From: an uncultured Piscinibacter sp.
GTDB lineage: Bacteria; Pseudomonadota; Gammaproteobacteria; Burkholderiales; Burkholderiaceae_C
Assembly: GCF_937952055.1 (NCBI RefSeq)
Contig: NZ_CALFYO010000021.1
Location: forward strand, 124,001 to 188,000
Direction: 5' to 3'
Length of the DNA: 64,000 nucleotides
Shown here in pieces: positions 16,808-25,046 of the stretch. Both the position numbers and the translations under genes were made by a program. The notes under the pieces are model-generated. The model saw only the letters and a list, made by a program, of their open reading frames with translations. It searched no databases and was not told the DNA's origin. Within the stretch, counting starts at the first letter, position 1, and every line of letters starts with the position of its first letter.

Positions 16808-17332
16808 ATGAGCTGGCACCGCCTCGGGATCGCCCTCGTGCTCGCCGCGAGCGCCGCCGCGGCCGTGGCGGGGTTCCCGGCTCGCTATGCACCGACGTCG
16901 ATCCCACCCGCCGGGACGCCGCAGCGCTACGAGTTCGACCTCAGTGCCGCCCTGCAGCGCGCGCAGCGAGAGAACAAGCGCGTCTACCTCTATCTCGGCG
17001 CGAACGATTGCGCCTTCTGCCGCAAGTACGAGGCCTTCCTGGAGAAGAACGCTGCCGAGCTGGTGCCACACTTCGCGAAAGAATGGATCGTCTACGAGAT
17101 GCGCAGCAGCCTCAGCGTGCAGGCCGACCGACTGTTCTTCCGCATCGGCGACAAGTCGCTGCCCTATGCCGACTTCATGCGCGCCATCGGCGACGAGCGC
17201 GCCCGCCAACTCGTCTATCCGAGCGTCTGGCTGCTCGATCCCCAAGGCAAGCCGCTGATGCAGATGCCCGCCGGCACCGGCACCTTCGAGACGGTGCTCG
17301 AGCAGCTCGAGATCCTGAGGTTGGAAGAGTAG
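16808..17332 (+). CDS. Periplasmic thioredoxin-like protein (SoxW-like role proposed)
   Basis: Thioredoxin-fold protein of 174 residues with a signal anchor or leader (LGIALVLAASAAAAVAG). The active-site-like CxxC is NDCAFCRKYE, followed by FAKEWIVYEMR and the cis-Pro region QLVYPSVWLLDPQGKPL. In Sox systems, SoxW-type thioredoxins keep the SoxY carrier cysteine reduced. Position directly after the second SoxYZ-like carrier (5 bases) suggests an analogous job here, which is inference. It is the last gene before an 81-base gap and the dihaem cytochrome. Confidence 0.82.
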   Translation: MSWHRLGIALVLAASAAAAVAGFPARYAPTSIPPAGTPQRYEFDLSAALQRAQRENKRVYLYLGANDCAFCRKYEAFLEKNAAELVPHFAKEWIVYEMRSSLSVQADRLFFRIGDKSLPYADFMRAIGDERARQLVYPSVWLLDPQGKPLMQMPAGTGTFETVLEQLEILRLEE

Positions 17333-17413
17333 TCCTTCGCGCTTGACGCGCCGCAATCCGCACCTCGGCGGGCGCTCCGAGAATCCCTGCGGGAGCAACC
17401 CTGGAGGGACACG

Positions 17414-18025
17414 ATGAGAATTCACCGACTGCTGGCCCTGGCCATGGTCGCCGGCGCGTCCGCTGCCCAGGCGCAGACCGCCAATGCCGATCTCGACTCG
17501 GTGCAGCGCGCCGTGCACGTCTGTGCTTCCTGCCACGGCGAGGGCGGGCGCAGCGACAAGCCGATGATCCCCTCGCTCGCCGGGCAGATGCGTGACTACA
17601 CGATCCGCCAGCTGAAGGACTTCCGCAGTCAGGCACGCTCCGAGACGGACATCCAGGCCTACATGTGGGGCATCTCGGCGCTGTTGAGCGACGAGCAGAT
17701 CGAGGGTCTGGCCGACTACTACGCCGCGCAGTCACCGGCGCCGGGCAGGCCCGGCCAGCCCGGGCTCGTCGCCCTGGGCAAGCGCATCTACGACAAGGGG
17801 TTGCCCAACAAGGGCGTGCTCCCCTGCAAGCAGTGCCATGGCGACAACGCCGAAGGCGCGGCCGGCTTCCCCCGCCTCGCCGGACAGCGCTCGGCCTATG
17901 TCTACAAGCAGCTGCAGGCCTTTCGCACGCCGCTGCGCCCGCACGGCGTGGTGATGAAGAACGAGATCGCCGCGATGACGACGCAGCAGCTCAAGGCCGT
18001 CGCGGCCTACGTGCAGTCGCGCTGA
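17414..18025 (+). CDS. Dihaem cytochrome c4-like protein
   Basis: Periplasmic cytochrome of 203 residues with a Sec leader (ending AAQAQ) and two haem domains, each with one haem motif: CASCHGEGG and CKQCHGDNA. Domain repeats such as IPSLAGQMRDYTIRQLKDFR and FPRLAGQRSAYVYKQLQAFR are typical of cytochrome c4 and related proteins. It probably relays electrons from the xox cytochrome towards a terminal oxidase. TGGAGGGA precedes the start. It ends 14 bases from the convergent pqqE stop. Confidence 0.9.
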   Translation: MRIHRLLALAMVAGASAAQAQTANADLDSVQRAVHVCASCHGEGGRSDKPMIPSLAGQMRDYTIRQLKDFRSQARSETDIQAYMWGISALLSDEQIEGLADYYAAQSPAPGRPGQPGLVALGKRIYDKGLPNKGVLPCKQCHGDNAEGAAGFPRLAGQRSAYVYKQLQAFRTPLRPHGVVMKNEIAAMTTQQLKAVAAYVQSR

Positions 18026-18039
18026 TCGGCGGATGCCGG

Positions 18040-19176
18040 TCAGTTCGCGGGGATCGTCGCCTGCGCCGCCAGCCGGCGCGACTCGGCCGGGTCGCGGAAC
18101 ACCAGCGGGTGCTCGGTGACGCGCGTGCGCGCCGCCGCTTCCGCCTCGTCCACCGCAGCCAGCACCTTGGCATGGTGCGGGCTCTTGCGGCACACCGGGT
18201 CGGCGGCCTCGGCGTCCTGTGCGATCAGCCAGGCCTGGCAGCGGCAGCCGCCGAGGTCTTCTTCCTTGTGTTCGCAGCTCGCGCAGGGCTCCTTCATCCA
18301 GCCGGTGCCGCGGTAGCGGTTGAAGCCCTCGGACTCGAACCAGATCTCGCGCAGCCCCTGCTCGCGCACGTTCGGGAACGTGAGGCCGGGCAGCATCTTC
18401 GCGGTATGACAAGGCAGCGCGGTGCCGTCAGGCGCGACGGTGAGGAACATGCTGCCCCAGCCGTTGACGCACTTCTTCGCCTTGCCCTCGTGGTAGTCGG
18501 GAGCGACGAAGAAGATGCGCATGCGGCCCTCGAGTTTCCGGCGCCATTCGTCGGTCACGGCCTCGGCGCGGCGAAGCTGCTCGCGCGTGGGCAGCAGCTG
18601 CGCACGGTTGACGAAGGCCCAGGAGTAGTACTGCGTGTTCGCCAGCTCGATGTACTCGGCGCCCAGCTCGGCGGCCATCTCGATGATGCGGCCAATGTGG
18701 TCGATGTTGAGCCGGTGGATCACCACGTTCATGACCATCGGCCAGCCCTGGTCCTTGATGACCTTCGCCACCCGGTTCTTCAACTCGAAGGTCTTGGTGT
18801 GCGAGAGGAAGTCGTTCATCTCGCGCGTCGAATCCTGGAACGACAGCTGCACGTGGTCCAGCCCGGCTGCCTTCAGCGCGGCGGCGCGCTGCGCCGTCAG
18901 GCCGACGCCGGAGGTGAGCAGGTTGCTGTAGTAGCCGAGGCGGCGCGCCTCGGCGACGATGACCTCGAGGTCGTCGCGCAGCAGCGGCTCGCCGCCGGAC
19001 AGGCCGAGTTGCACGGCGCCCATCTCGCGACCCTCGCGCAACACGCGCAGCCAGTCCTCGGTGGCGAGCTCGGCCGGCTGCGCCGCGTAGTCCACCGGGT
19101 TGTAGCAGAACACGCAGTGCAGCGGACAGCGGTAGGTGAGCTCGGCGAGCAGCCACAGCGGCGGTCCGACCTTCAT
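18040..19176 (-). CDS. pqqE: PqqE, radical SAM PQQ peptide cyclase
   Basis: Radical SAM enzyme of 378 residues that makes the first carbon-carbon bond between the Glu and Tyr side chains of PqqA. The SAM cluster motif CPLHCVFC lies near residues 15-22. The C-terminal SPASM region supplies further cluster cysteines (KKCVNGWGS, LPCHTAK, CASCEHKEEDLGGCRCQA). The length matches known PqqE proteins. It is the last gene of the leftward pqqABCDE operon, 4 bases after the pqqD stop. Confidence 0.97.
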   Translation of the reverse strand: MKVGPPLWLLAELTYRCPLHCVFCYNPVDYAAQPAELATEDWLRVLREGREMGAVQLGLSGGEPLLRDDLEVIVAEARRLGYYSNLLTSGVGLTAQRAAALKAAGLDHVQLSFQDSTREMNDFLSHTKTFELKNRVAKVIKDQGWPMVMNVVIHRLNIDHIGRIIEMAAELGAEYIELANTQYYSWAFVNRAQLLPTREQLRRAEAVTDEWRRKLEGRMRIFFVAPDYHEGKAKKCVNGWGSMFLTVAPDGTALPCHTAKMLPGLTFPNVREQGLREIWFESEGFNRYRGTGWMKEPCASCEHKEEDLGGCRCQAWLIAQDAEAADPVCRKSPHHAKVLAAVDEAEAAARTRVTEHPLVFRDPAESRRLAAQATIPAN

Positions 19177-19180
19177 GGCA

Positions 19181-19456
19181 TCAGTCCCAGGTGAGCCAGC
19201 GTTGCTTGGCGGCCAGTTCGACGAAGGCGACCACGTCGCCGTGCAGCCCCTGCGCGTCGAAGGTCGCCTCGAGGTCGGCGACGATCTCGGCGACGGTGCG
19301 CTGGCCGTCGCAGCGCTTCATGATCTCGCCGGCACTGCCGTTGAGCTTGACCATGCCCTCGGGGTAGAGCAGCACGTGGCAGTCCTGGGCCGGCTCCCAC
19401 TGCAGGCGGAACCCCGTGCCGACGCGCGGCCGGCTGTCGATGCCGAGTTCGCTCAA
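19181..19456 (-). CDS. pqqD: PqqD, PqqA peptide chaperone
   Basis: Peptide-binding RRE protein of 91 residues that presents PqqA to PqqE. Typical segments are [39 protein letters not shown] and [10 protein letters not shown]. The start is probably TTG at 19456, overlapping the pqqC stop (TTGA). It places the conserved DSRPR region near the N-terminus and gives the usual length. There is no in-frame ATG before this region apart from positions well inside pqqC. The TTG start and overlap suggest low, coupled synthesis. Confidence 0.9.
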   Translation of the reverse strand: MSELGIDSRPRVGTGFRLQWEPAQDCHVLLYPEGMVKLNGSAGEIMKRCDGQRTVAEIVADLEATFDAQGLHGDVVAFVELAAKQRWLTWD

Positions 19457-20169
19457 GCGTTCACCCCGTACTTCAGCGCCATCGCGTCGTTCATCGCCCA
19501 GAGGATGTCGAGCTTGAATTGCAGCACCTCGAGGGCGCGCTCCTGCAACGGCCGCGTGTCGAAGTGGTCCAGCGTGATCGCCAGCCCCTGCTCCACGTCG
19601 CGCCGCGCCTGGCTGACGCGATTGCGGAAGTAGGCCAGGCCTTCGGTCTCGATCCAGCCGTAGTGCTCGGGCCAGGTGGCCAGGCGCTGCTTGTGGATCT
19701 CCGGCGCGAACAGTTCGGTAAGCGAGGAGCACACCGCCTCCTGCCAGGGCGCACGGCGCGCGAAGTTGACGTAGGCGTCGACGGCGAACTTCACCGCCGG
19801 GATCAGGTGGCGCTGGTCCTCGACCTCCTCGCGCGTCAGCCCGACGGCTTCGGCCAGGCGCAGCCAGGCCTCGATGCCACCCGGATCCTTCACGCTGCCG
19901 ATCTCGAAGCCGTCATGGTCCAGGATGCGCTGCACCCAGCCCCGCCGCACTTCGCGGTCGGGGCAGTTGGACATCACCGCTGCGTCCTTGATGGGGATGG
20001 CGATCTGGTAGTAGAAGCGGTTCGCCACCCAGCCGCGGATCTGCTCGGGCGTGGCCTTGCCCGTGTTGAGCATCACGTTGAACGGGTGGTGGATGTGGTA
20101 CGAGCGGCCGCGCTCGCGCAGCCTGGCTTCGAACTCCACGCGGTCCCAGGCCGGTACGGTGGTGGTCAT
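19453..20169 (-). CDS. pqqC: PqqC, pyrroloquinoline-quinone synthase
   Basis: Cofactorless oxidase of 238 residues that performs the last step of PQQ synthesis (ring closure and eight-electron oxidation). Landmarks are [39 protein letters not shown] and the His/Tyr-rich active-site helices. The length is normal for the family. The start lies 1 base after the pqqB stop and the stop overlaps the presumed pqqD start. Confidence 0.97.
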   Translation of the reverse strand: MTTTVPAWDRVEFEARLRERGRSYHIHHPFNVMLNTGKATPEQIRGWVANRFYYQIAIPIKDAAVMSNCPDREVRRGWVQRILDHDGFEIGSVKDPGGIEAWLRLAEAVGLTREEVEDQRHLIPAVKFAVDAYVNFARRAPWQEAVCSSLTELFAPEIHKQRLATWPEHYGWIETEGLAYFRNRVSQARRDVEQGLAITLDHFDTRPLQERALEVLQFKLDILWAMNDAMALKYGVNA

Positions 20170-20170
20170 G

Positions 20171-21091
20171 TCAGATCTCGATCGTCATGCCGTCCTCGCA
20201 CGGCTCGATGCGGTGGCGTGCCAGTTCCGCGCGCTCCGCCGAGTCCTCGTCGAGGATGGGGTTGGTGTTGTTGATGTGGATGAGGAAGCAGCGTGTCGCT
20301 GGCGGCAGCCGGTCCAGCCATTCGATCATGCCGCCCGCGCCGCTCTGCGGCAGGTGGCCGATGTCGCGGGCGGTCTTCTTCGAGAGTCCGAGCCGGATCA
20401 TCTCGTCGTCGGTCCAGAAGGTGCCGTCGACGAGCACCGCGTCGGCGCCGCTCATCACGTCGAACAGCGCCGGCGTGATCTCGCCGAGGCCGGGCGCATA
20501 GAAGGCACTGCGGCCGCTGCGCCGGTCGGTGATCAGCATGCCGATGTTGTCGCCGGGCACCGGCGCGTCGCGGTGCGGCGAGTACGGCGCCGCCTTGCTC
20601 GACAGCGGGAAGGCGCGAAAGCCCAGATGCTCGGCGCCCTGGACCTCGAACGCGGCGCCATCGAGGCCGATGCGATGACGGTCCACGCCGCAGTAGTGGC
20701 CGAGCACCTTGAGCACCGGGTTGCCGGTGCTGAGGTCCTCCTCCACCGGGTCGGTGCACCACAGCGGCAGCGGCCGGCCACGTTCTCGCAGCATGAACAA
20801 GCCGGTGGCATGGTCGATCTGTCCGTCCATCAGCACGACGCCGGCGATCGCGGTATCGCGGATGGCGCGTCCGGGCTGCAGCGCAGGGTGGGAGCGGATC
20901 TGCTCGAGGATGTCGGGCGATGCGTTGAAGAGCACGCCGTCACGGCCGGCATCGGCCTGCACGAAGATCGACGACTGGGTGCGCGGCTTCGCCTTCACGC
21001 TGCCGTCGCGCACGCCCGCGCAGTTGCGGCAGTTGCAGTTCCACTGCGGGAAACCGCCGCCGGCGGCCGATCCAAGGATGGTGATGCGCAT
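20171..21091 (-). CDS. pqqB: PqqB, metallo-beta-lactamase-fold PQQ biosynthesis protein
   Basis: Protein of 306 residues, MBL-fold, with the family start [20 protein letters not shown] and the extra cysteine segment [10 protein letters not shown]. PqqB is linked to oxidation of the tyrosine ring of the cross-linked peptide before PqqC. The ATG at 21091 is chosen over a TTG nine bases upstream because it begins the conserved MRITILGSA. It follows pqqA after 61 bases and is almost contiguous with pqqC. Confidence 0.96.
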   Translation of the reverse strand: MRITILGSAAGGGFPQWNCNCRNCAGVRDGSVKAKPRTQSSIFVQADAGRDGVLFNASPDILEQIRSHPALQPGRAIRDTAIAGVVLMDGQIDHATGLFMLRERGRPLPLWCTDPVEEDLSTGNPVLKVLGHYCGVDRHRIGLDGAAFEVQGAEHLGFRAFPLSSKAAPYSPHRDAPVPGDNIGMLITDRRSGRSAFYAPGLGEITPALFDVMSGADAVLVDGTFWTDDEMIRLGLSKKTARDIGHLPQSGAGGMIEWLDRLPPATRCFLIHINNTNPILDEDSAERAELARHRIEPCEDGMTIEI

Positions 21092-21152
21092 GGGGTGCAA
21101 ACGAGAAGGCCGCCTCGCGTGGCTTCACGCGCGGCGGCCCGGCATCAGTCGC

Positions 21153-21227
21153 TCAGCGGGCGGCGACGTACATGGTGATTTCGAAACCGAAGCGGAAGTC
21201 GGCAGCAGTCGGGGTTTGCCATTGCAT
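21153..21227 (-). CDS. pqqA: PqqA, precursor peptide of PQQ
   Basis: Very short gene for the 24-residue ribosomal precursor of PQQ. The peptide starts MQWQTPTAAD and ends FEITMYVAAR. The conserved Glu16 and Tyr20 (spaced ExxxY) are the atoms that become PQQ. AGGAGA lies about 8 bases upstream of the ATG. It heads the operon pqqABCDE, in the canonical order. No M16 protease pqqF/pqqG is in the window, so the peptidase releasing the Glu-Tyr unit must be elsewhere or be one of the neighbouring hydrolases. Confidence 0.97.
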   Translation of the reverse strand: MQWQTPTAADFRFGFEITMYVAAR

Positions 21228-21348
21228 GGAACAGTCTCCTGAGGGTGGCACGGCGCCGGATGGACACCGTGGGGATGGATTCATCCCGCACTGAATGCTC
21301 GCGCCTGGCCCGCCGTTCGCACAGTCCCCGCACCATGAATCGAGCCTC

Positions 21349-22314
21349 ATGAATTTCTTGAATCCCGCTCCGGCTTCTCCCGGGGTCATGGTCAAGCGGC
21401 CCGACTTGGTGTACCGATACCATCGCCGTGTGCCGCTCCATGCCGATCCCCCCCTGCTCGCCACGCACGCGCTCGCCGTGCCCGGCGGCCATGTGCTGCA
21501 GGTGCAGGAGTTCGGTCAGCCCCGCGGTATCCCCGCCGTGGTGCTGCACGGCGGGCCGGGTTCGGGCTGCTCGCCGCTGCTGCGCCGCTTCTTCGACCCG
21601 GTGCGCTATCGCATCATCTGCCCCGACCAGCGCGGCGCGGGCGGCAGCACGCCGCGCGGCGGGACGGCCGACAACACCACGGACGACCTGATCGCCGACC
21701 TGCGGCGCATTCGCGAGCACCTGGGCATCCGGCGCTGGCTGGTCGCCGGCGGGTCCTGGGGAGCCAGCCTGGCGCTGGCCCACGCCGCCGCCGAGCCGGA
21801 CGCGATCGCCGCGCTGCTGCTGCGTGCCACCTTCCTTGCCCGTGCGCAGGACGTCGCCGCCTTCTTCGGCGAGCTCTCGCTCGATGAACTCGCCGAGGCG
21901 CTGTCGTCGCCGGACCCGGCGAGGCGCGAGGGCGCCGCGCTCAGTTGGTGGCGTCGCGAGCAGTCGCTGGCCGGCACGGGCGCGGCAGCACCCGAAGGCG
22001 AGGCGCTCGCCGCGCAGGTCGACCGCCTGCGCGTGCAGGCGCACTATCTGCGCCATGGATGCTGGCTGCAGTCACCGACGCTGCTCGAGCGCTGCGAGGC
22101 GATACCGCGCGTGCCGACGCTGCTGCTGCATGCCCGCGACGACCACGTCTGCCCCGCCGAAGGCGCGATCGCGCTGCAGCGCCGGCTGCCGCATGCGGCA
22201 CTGGCCTGGGTCGAGCACGCCGGGCACGACCCGGCACACCCGGCGATGGTCGCGGCGATGGTCGCGGCGCTGGATCGCTACGCCGCGCGCGGAGACTTCG
22301 GGGCCGGCCCATGA
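21349..22314 (+). CDS. Prolyl aminopeptidase-like alpha/beta hydrolase
   Basis: Serine peptidase of family S33, about 321 residues, related to proline iminopeptidase. The oxyanion-hole motif is VVLHGGPGSGC and the nucleophile elbow is GGSWGAS. Acid and His are in HARDDHVCP and EHAGHDP. I use ATG 21349; ATG 21388 is an equally possible start because neither has a strong ribosome-binding site. No leader is evident, so it is probably cytoplasmic. It is divergent from pqqA across 121 bases and coupled by ATGA to a histidine kinase. The pqq neighbourhood makes a role in trimming PqqA-derived peptide plausible but unproven. Confidence 0.88.
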   Translation: MNFLNPAPASPGVMVKRPDLVYRYHRRVPLHADPPLLATHALAVPGGHVLQVQEFGQPRGIPAVVLHGGPGSGCSPLLRRFFDPVRYRIICPDQRGAGGSTPRGGTADNTTDDLIADLRRIREHLGIRRWLVAGGSWGASLALAHAAAEPDAIAALLLRATFLARAQDVAAFFGELSLDELAEALSSPDPARREGAALSWWRREQSLAGTGAAAPEGEALAAQVDRLRVQAHYLRHGCWLQSPTLLERCEAIPRVPTLLLHARDDHVCPAEGAIALQRRLPHAALAWVEHAGHDPAHPAMVAAMVAALDRYAARGDFGAGP

Positions 22315-23666
22315 CACTGCGGCTGAAGATCAACCTCATCGTCGGCGCGCTGACGCTGCTCTTCCTCGCCGCCGTACTGGGCCTGCAGCTGCGCAGCATG
22401 CGCGACTCGGTACACGAGGAAGTGGTGGCGGCGAATCGCGTCGCCTCGCAGCTGCTGAACCGCACCGCCTGGCTTTATGCCGCGCAGGGAACGCCGGCGA
22501 TGCTCGGGTTCCTGCAGGGCACCGGCCGCATCCGCTCGAATGACGTCACGCTGTACGACAAGCAGGGCAAGGAGCTGTACCGCTCGCCGCCCTCGCCCTA
22601 CAAGGCCGGTCGTGACGCGCCGGAGTGGTTCGCGGCGCTGATCGCGCCGCTGCCCTCGGTGCATGCCATCGAATTCCCGGACGGCAAGCTGGAGGTGCGC
22701 TCGAACGCCTCGCGTGCCGCGATCGACGCCTGGGACTACGCGGTGTTGCTGGTCAGCGGCTCGCTGGCGCTGCTGGTCGTCGTCAACCTGCTGGTGTTCT
22801 GGCTGGTCGGCCGCACCGTGCGGCCCTTCGGGCGGATCGTCGGGGCGCTCGAGGCACTGCAGCGCGGCCGCTTCGACGTCACCCTGCCACCCTTGCCCGG
22901 CCACGAGGCCGGCGCCATCGGCGCGGCCTTCAACCGCATGGTCGGCGAACTGAAGCGCCACATCGAGACCGAGCGGCGCGCGGTGCGCGCCGAACTGCAG
23001 CTCTCCGACAGCCGCGAGCTGACGCGCTGGATCGACCACCACATCGAACAGGAGCGGCTGATGATCGCGCGCGAGTTGCACGACGAACTGGGGCAGTCGG
23101 TCACCGCGATGCGCAGCATGGCGCTGTCGATCGCGCAGCGCAGTGCGGGCAAGGACCCGCAGGCCGAGCGGGCGGCGCGCGTGATTGCCGACGAATCCTC
23201 GCGGCTGTACGACGCGATGCACGGCATCATCCCGCGGCTGACGCCGCTGGTGCTGGACAACTTCGGCCTCGCCGACGCGATCGCCGACCTCGTCGAGCGC
23301 ACCCGGCGCAGCCATGAAGGCGTGACGATCGACGTGGCCGTCGCGCTCGGCGAGGCACGGCTGCCGGCCGAGGTGGCGCTGGCGCTGTACCGCGCCGCGC
23401 AGGAAGGCCTCACCAACGCGTTGCGCCACGGCGAGGCGAAGCACCTCGTGCTGCAACTCGCCGGCTCGGCCGACGAGGTGCGGCTGAGCCTGCGCGACGA
23501 CGGTCGCGGCCTGCCCGCCGAAGGCCTGCCGCGCAGCGGGCACTACGGGCTGCGCTGGCTCACCGAGCGCGTCGAGGGGCTGCACGGCAGCATTGCGCTC
23601 GAGAACGTCCAACCCCGGGGCGCGCAACTCGCGGTGCGCATGCCCCTGCCCAGGGAGAACCCATGA
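22311..23666 (+). CDS. Sensor histidine kinase, NarX/UhpB-type (HisKA_3)
   Basis: Membrane histidine kinase of 451 residues. Transmembrane segments lie at about residues 8-28 and 143-166 and enclose a periplasmic sensor region of about 115 residues. A HAMP domain follows (GRTVRPFGRIVGALEALQ). The HisKA_3 phosphoacceptor is His257 in ARELHDELGQSVTAM. The ATPase domain has its N-box in QEGLTNALRHGEA and a G-box in LRDDGRGLP. It is coupled by ATGA to both neighbours, the peptidase and its response regulator. Its place between pqq and the C1 island suggests it controls methanol oxidation genes, which is inference. Confidence 0.94.
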   Translation: MTLRLKINLIVGALTLLFLAAVLGLQLRSMRDSVHEEVVAANRVASQLLNRTAWLYAAQGTPAMLGFLQGTGRIRSNDVTLYDKQGKELYRSPPSPYKAGRDAPEWFAALIAPLPSVHAIEFPDGKLEVRSNASRAAIDAWDYAVLLVSGSLALLVVVNLLVFWLVGRTVRPFGRIVGALEALQRGRFDVTLPPLPGHEAGAIGAAFNRMVGELKRHIETERRAVRAELQLSDSRELTRWIDHHIEQERLMIARELHDELGQSVTAMRSMALSIAQRSAGKDPQAERAARVIADESSRLYDAMHGIIPRLTPLVLDNFGLADAIADLVERTRRSHEGVTIDVAVALGEARLPAEVALALYRAAQEGLTNALRHGEAKHLVLQLAGSADEVRLSLRDDGRGLPAEGLPRSGHYGLRWLTERVEGLHGSIALENVQPRGAQLAVRMPLPRENP

Positions 23667-24292
23667 TCCGCGTGATGCTCGTCGACGACCATGCGCTGGT
23701 GCGCATGGGCTTTCGCATGCTGCTGGCGGACGCGCAGGTCGAGGTCGTGGCCGAGCTCGACACCGGCGAACAGGCCTGTTCCGAATATGCCCGCGCGAAG
23801 CCCGACGTGGTGGTGATGGACCTGTCCATGCCCGGCATGGGCGGTCTGGAAGCGGTGCGTCGCCTCGTCGCGCAGGACCCGAAGGTGCGCATCCTCGCGC
23901 TCTCGGCGCACGAGGACACCGCCCATCCGCAGCGCGTGCTGCGCGCCGGCGCGCTCGGATACCTGACCAAGCGAAGCGCCCCCGAGGCGCTGATCGCCGC
24001 CGTCACGGCGGTGTCTCGCCACGAGACCTATGTCGACGCGCAGACGGCGCGCGCGCTGGCCATGGCGCAGGTGAAGGGCGACACCAGTCCGGCACAGATG
24101 CTGTCCGAGCGCGAGTTCTCGGTGTTCCTGCAGCTCGCGCGCGGCCACAGCGTGGCTCAGATCGCCGAGAACCTGAATCTCTCGCCGAGCACCGTGGGCA
24201 CGCACCTGTATCACGTCAAGCAGAAGCTCGGCGCCAGCAACCAGTCCGAACTGACGCTGGTGGCGCTGCAGTGGGGTCTCATCCAAATCTGA
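23663..24292 (+). CDS. NarL/FixJ-family response regulator, cognate to the adjacent kinase
   Basis: Response regulator of 209 residues. The receiver has acidic residues in LVDDHALVRMG, phosphoacceptor Asp53 in VVMDLSMPGMG and Lys in GYLTKRSAP. The LuxR-type DNA-binding domain reads LSEREFSVFLQLARGHS and then SPSTVGTHLYHVKQKLG. The ATG overlaps the kinase stop (ATGA). Resemblance to the regulator at 1431-2072 is only at family level. Targets are likely xox, pqq or fae promoters, but no binding sites can be defined from one window. Confidence 0.94.
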   Translation: MIRVMLVDDHALVRMGFRMLLADAQVEVVAELDTGEQACSEYARAKPDVVVMDLSMPGMGGLEAVRRLVAQDPKVRILALSAHEDTAHPQRVLRAGALGYLTKRSAPEALIAAVTAVSRHETYVDAQTARALAMAQVKGDTSPAQMLSEREFSVFLQLARGHSVAQIAENLNLSPSTVGTHLYHVKQKLGASNQSELTLVALQWGLIQI

Positions 24293-24330
24293 CCGGTTTC
24301 TGCCCCGCAGATCAGGGTTAACCCTCGAAC

Positions 24331-24346
24331 AGGCACACTTGTTGCG
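24331..24346 (+). promoter_or_regulatory. Candidate sigma-54 promoter upstream of M48 peptidase gene
   Basis: AGGCACACTTGTTGCG has the invariant sigma-54 spacing: GG (24332-24333), ten bases, then GC (24344-24345), in good -24 (GGCAC) and -12 (TTGC) contexts. Transcription would begin about 40 bases before the ATG at 24399. The palindrome AGGGTTAACCCT (24314-24325) lies just upstream, and a GTTGCG/CGCAAC hairpin (24341-24346 with 24356-24361) overlaps the -12 element. A sigma-54 activator is encoded at 40743-42755. A chance match remains possible. Confidence 0.4.
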
Positions 24347-24398
24347 TTGACCCCCCGCAACGGCAGCCGTGGCCCGGCATGCCCCACGGAGGTGCGAC

Positions 24399-25046
24399 AT
24401 GCGATGGTTCCAGCTGACACTTCTCGGTCTCGCGCTTGCCCAGCCGGCGCGCGGCGAGGACATCGTTGACGTCCTGCGTCGCTCGCAGCAGGTGCGGCTC
24501 GACGCCATGCCGGTCGCGTCCGAGGGGCCGCGCACGCAAACAGTGCGGCGCAGCTTCGATCAGGTCCGCGCCGCCCTGCCGGCGGACGTGCCGGCCGAAC
24601 TGCGCGTCGTCAGTGCCGGCACGATCGCCGAAACCCTGCACGGCCGCATCGTCGTCGCCCACGAGTCGCTCGCCGACATGCCCGAAGGGGTGCGGCTGTT
24701 CGTGCTCGCCCATGAACTCGGCCATGTGGCAGGGCTGCACTGGCAGCAGATGGGGGCGGTCTACCGGCATTGGGTGCCCGGCGAGGTGACACCCCAGGCC
24801 ACCGACCCGGTGGCGTACCAGCTCGGCCGCGAAGCCTCGGCCACTGCGCACCGGCAGGAGTTCGAGGCCGATGCCTATGCGATGCGGGTGATGCGCCTGC
24901 TCGGCCGGCCGCCGCAGGAGGCGCTGGCCGCGTTCACGCACCAGGGGCTGCAGCAGGACACTGCCACGCATCCGGGCACGAGGAAGCGCGTCGCTTCGCT
25001 GCGCGCGGCAATGGCCGGCGGCGCCTCAGGCCACGACGCGGAATGA
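24399..25046 (+). CDS. Periplasmic M48-family zinc metallopeptidase
   Basis: Exported metallopeptidase of 215 residues with leader [19 protein letters not shown]. The gluzincin motif is [14 protein letters not shown], with the third ligand probably Glu in [12 protein letters not shown]-terminal [13 protein letters not shown] is typical of M48 (HtpX/Oma1-like) proteins. The ATG at 24399 follows ACGGAGG. It has no transmembrane segments beyond the leader. It ends 21 bases inside the convergent chemoreceptor gene. It may act in periplasmic quality control. A link to PQQ or XoxF maturation is only positional. Confidence 0.88.
   Translation: MRWFQLTLLGLALAQPARGEDIVDVLRRSQQVRLDAMPVASEGPRTQTVRRSFDQVRAALPADVPAELRVVSAGTIAETLHGRIVVAHESLADMPEGVRLFVLAHELGHVAGLHWQQMGAVYRHWVPGEVTPQATDPVAYQLGREASATAHRQEFEADAYAMRVMRLLGRPPQEALAAFTHQGLQQDTATHPGTRKRVASLRAAMAGGASGHDAE

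Noticed and set aside
14379..16907. Long open frame on the minus strand (over 800 codons) opposite the xox accessory genes
   Set aside because: It runs antisense to several well-supported genes, its composition is Arg/Gly/Ala/His-rich shadow sequence, and it contains no recognisable domain.
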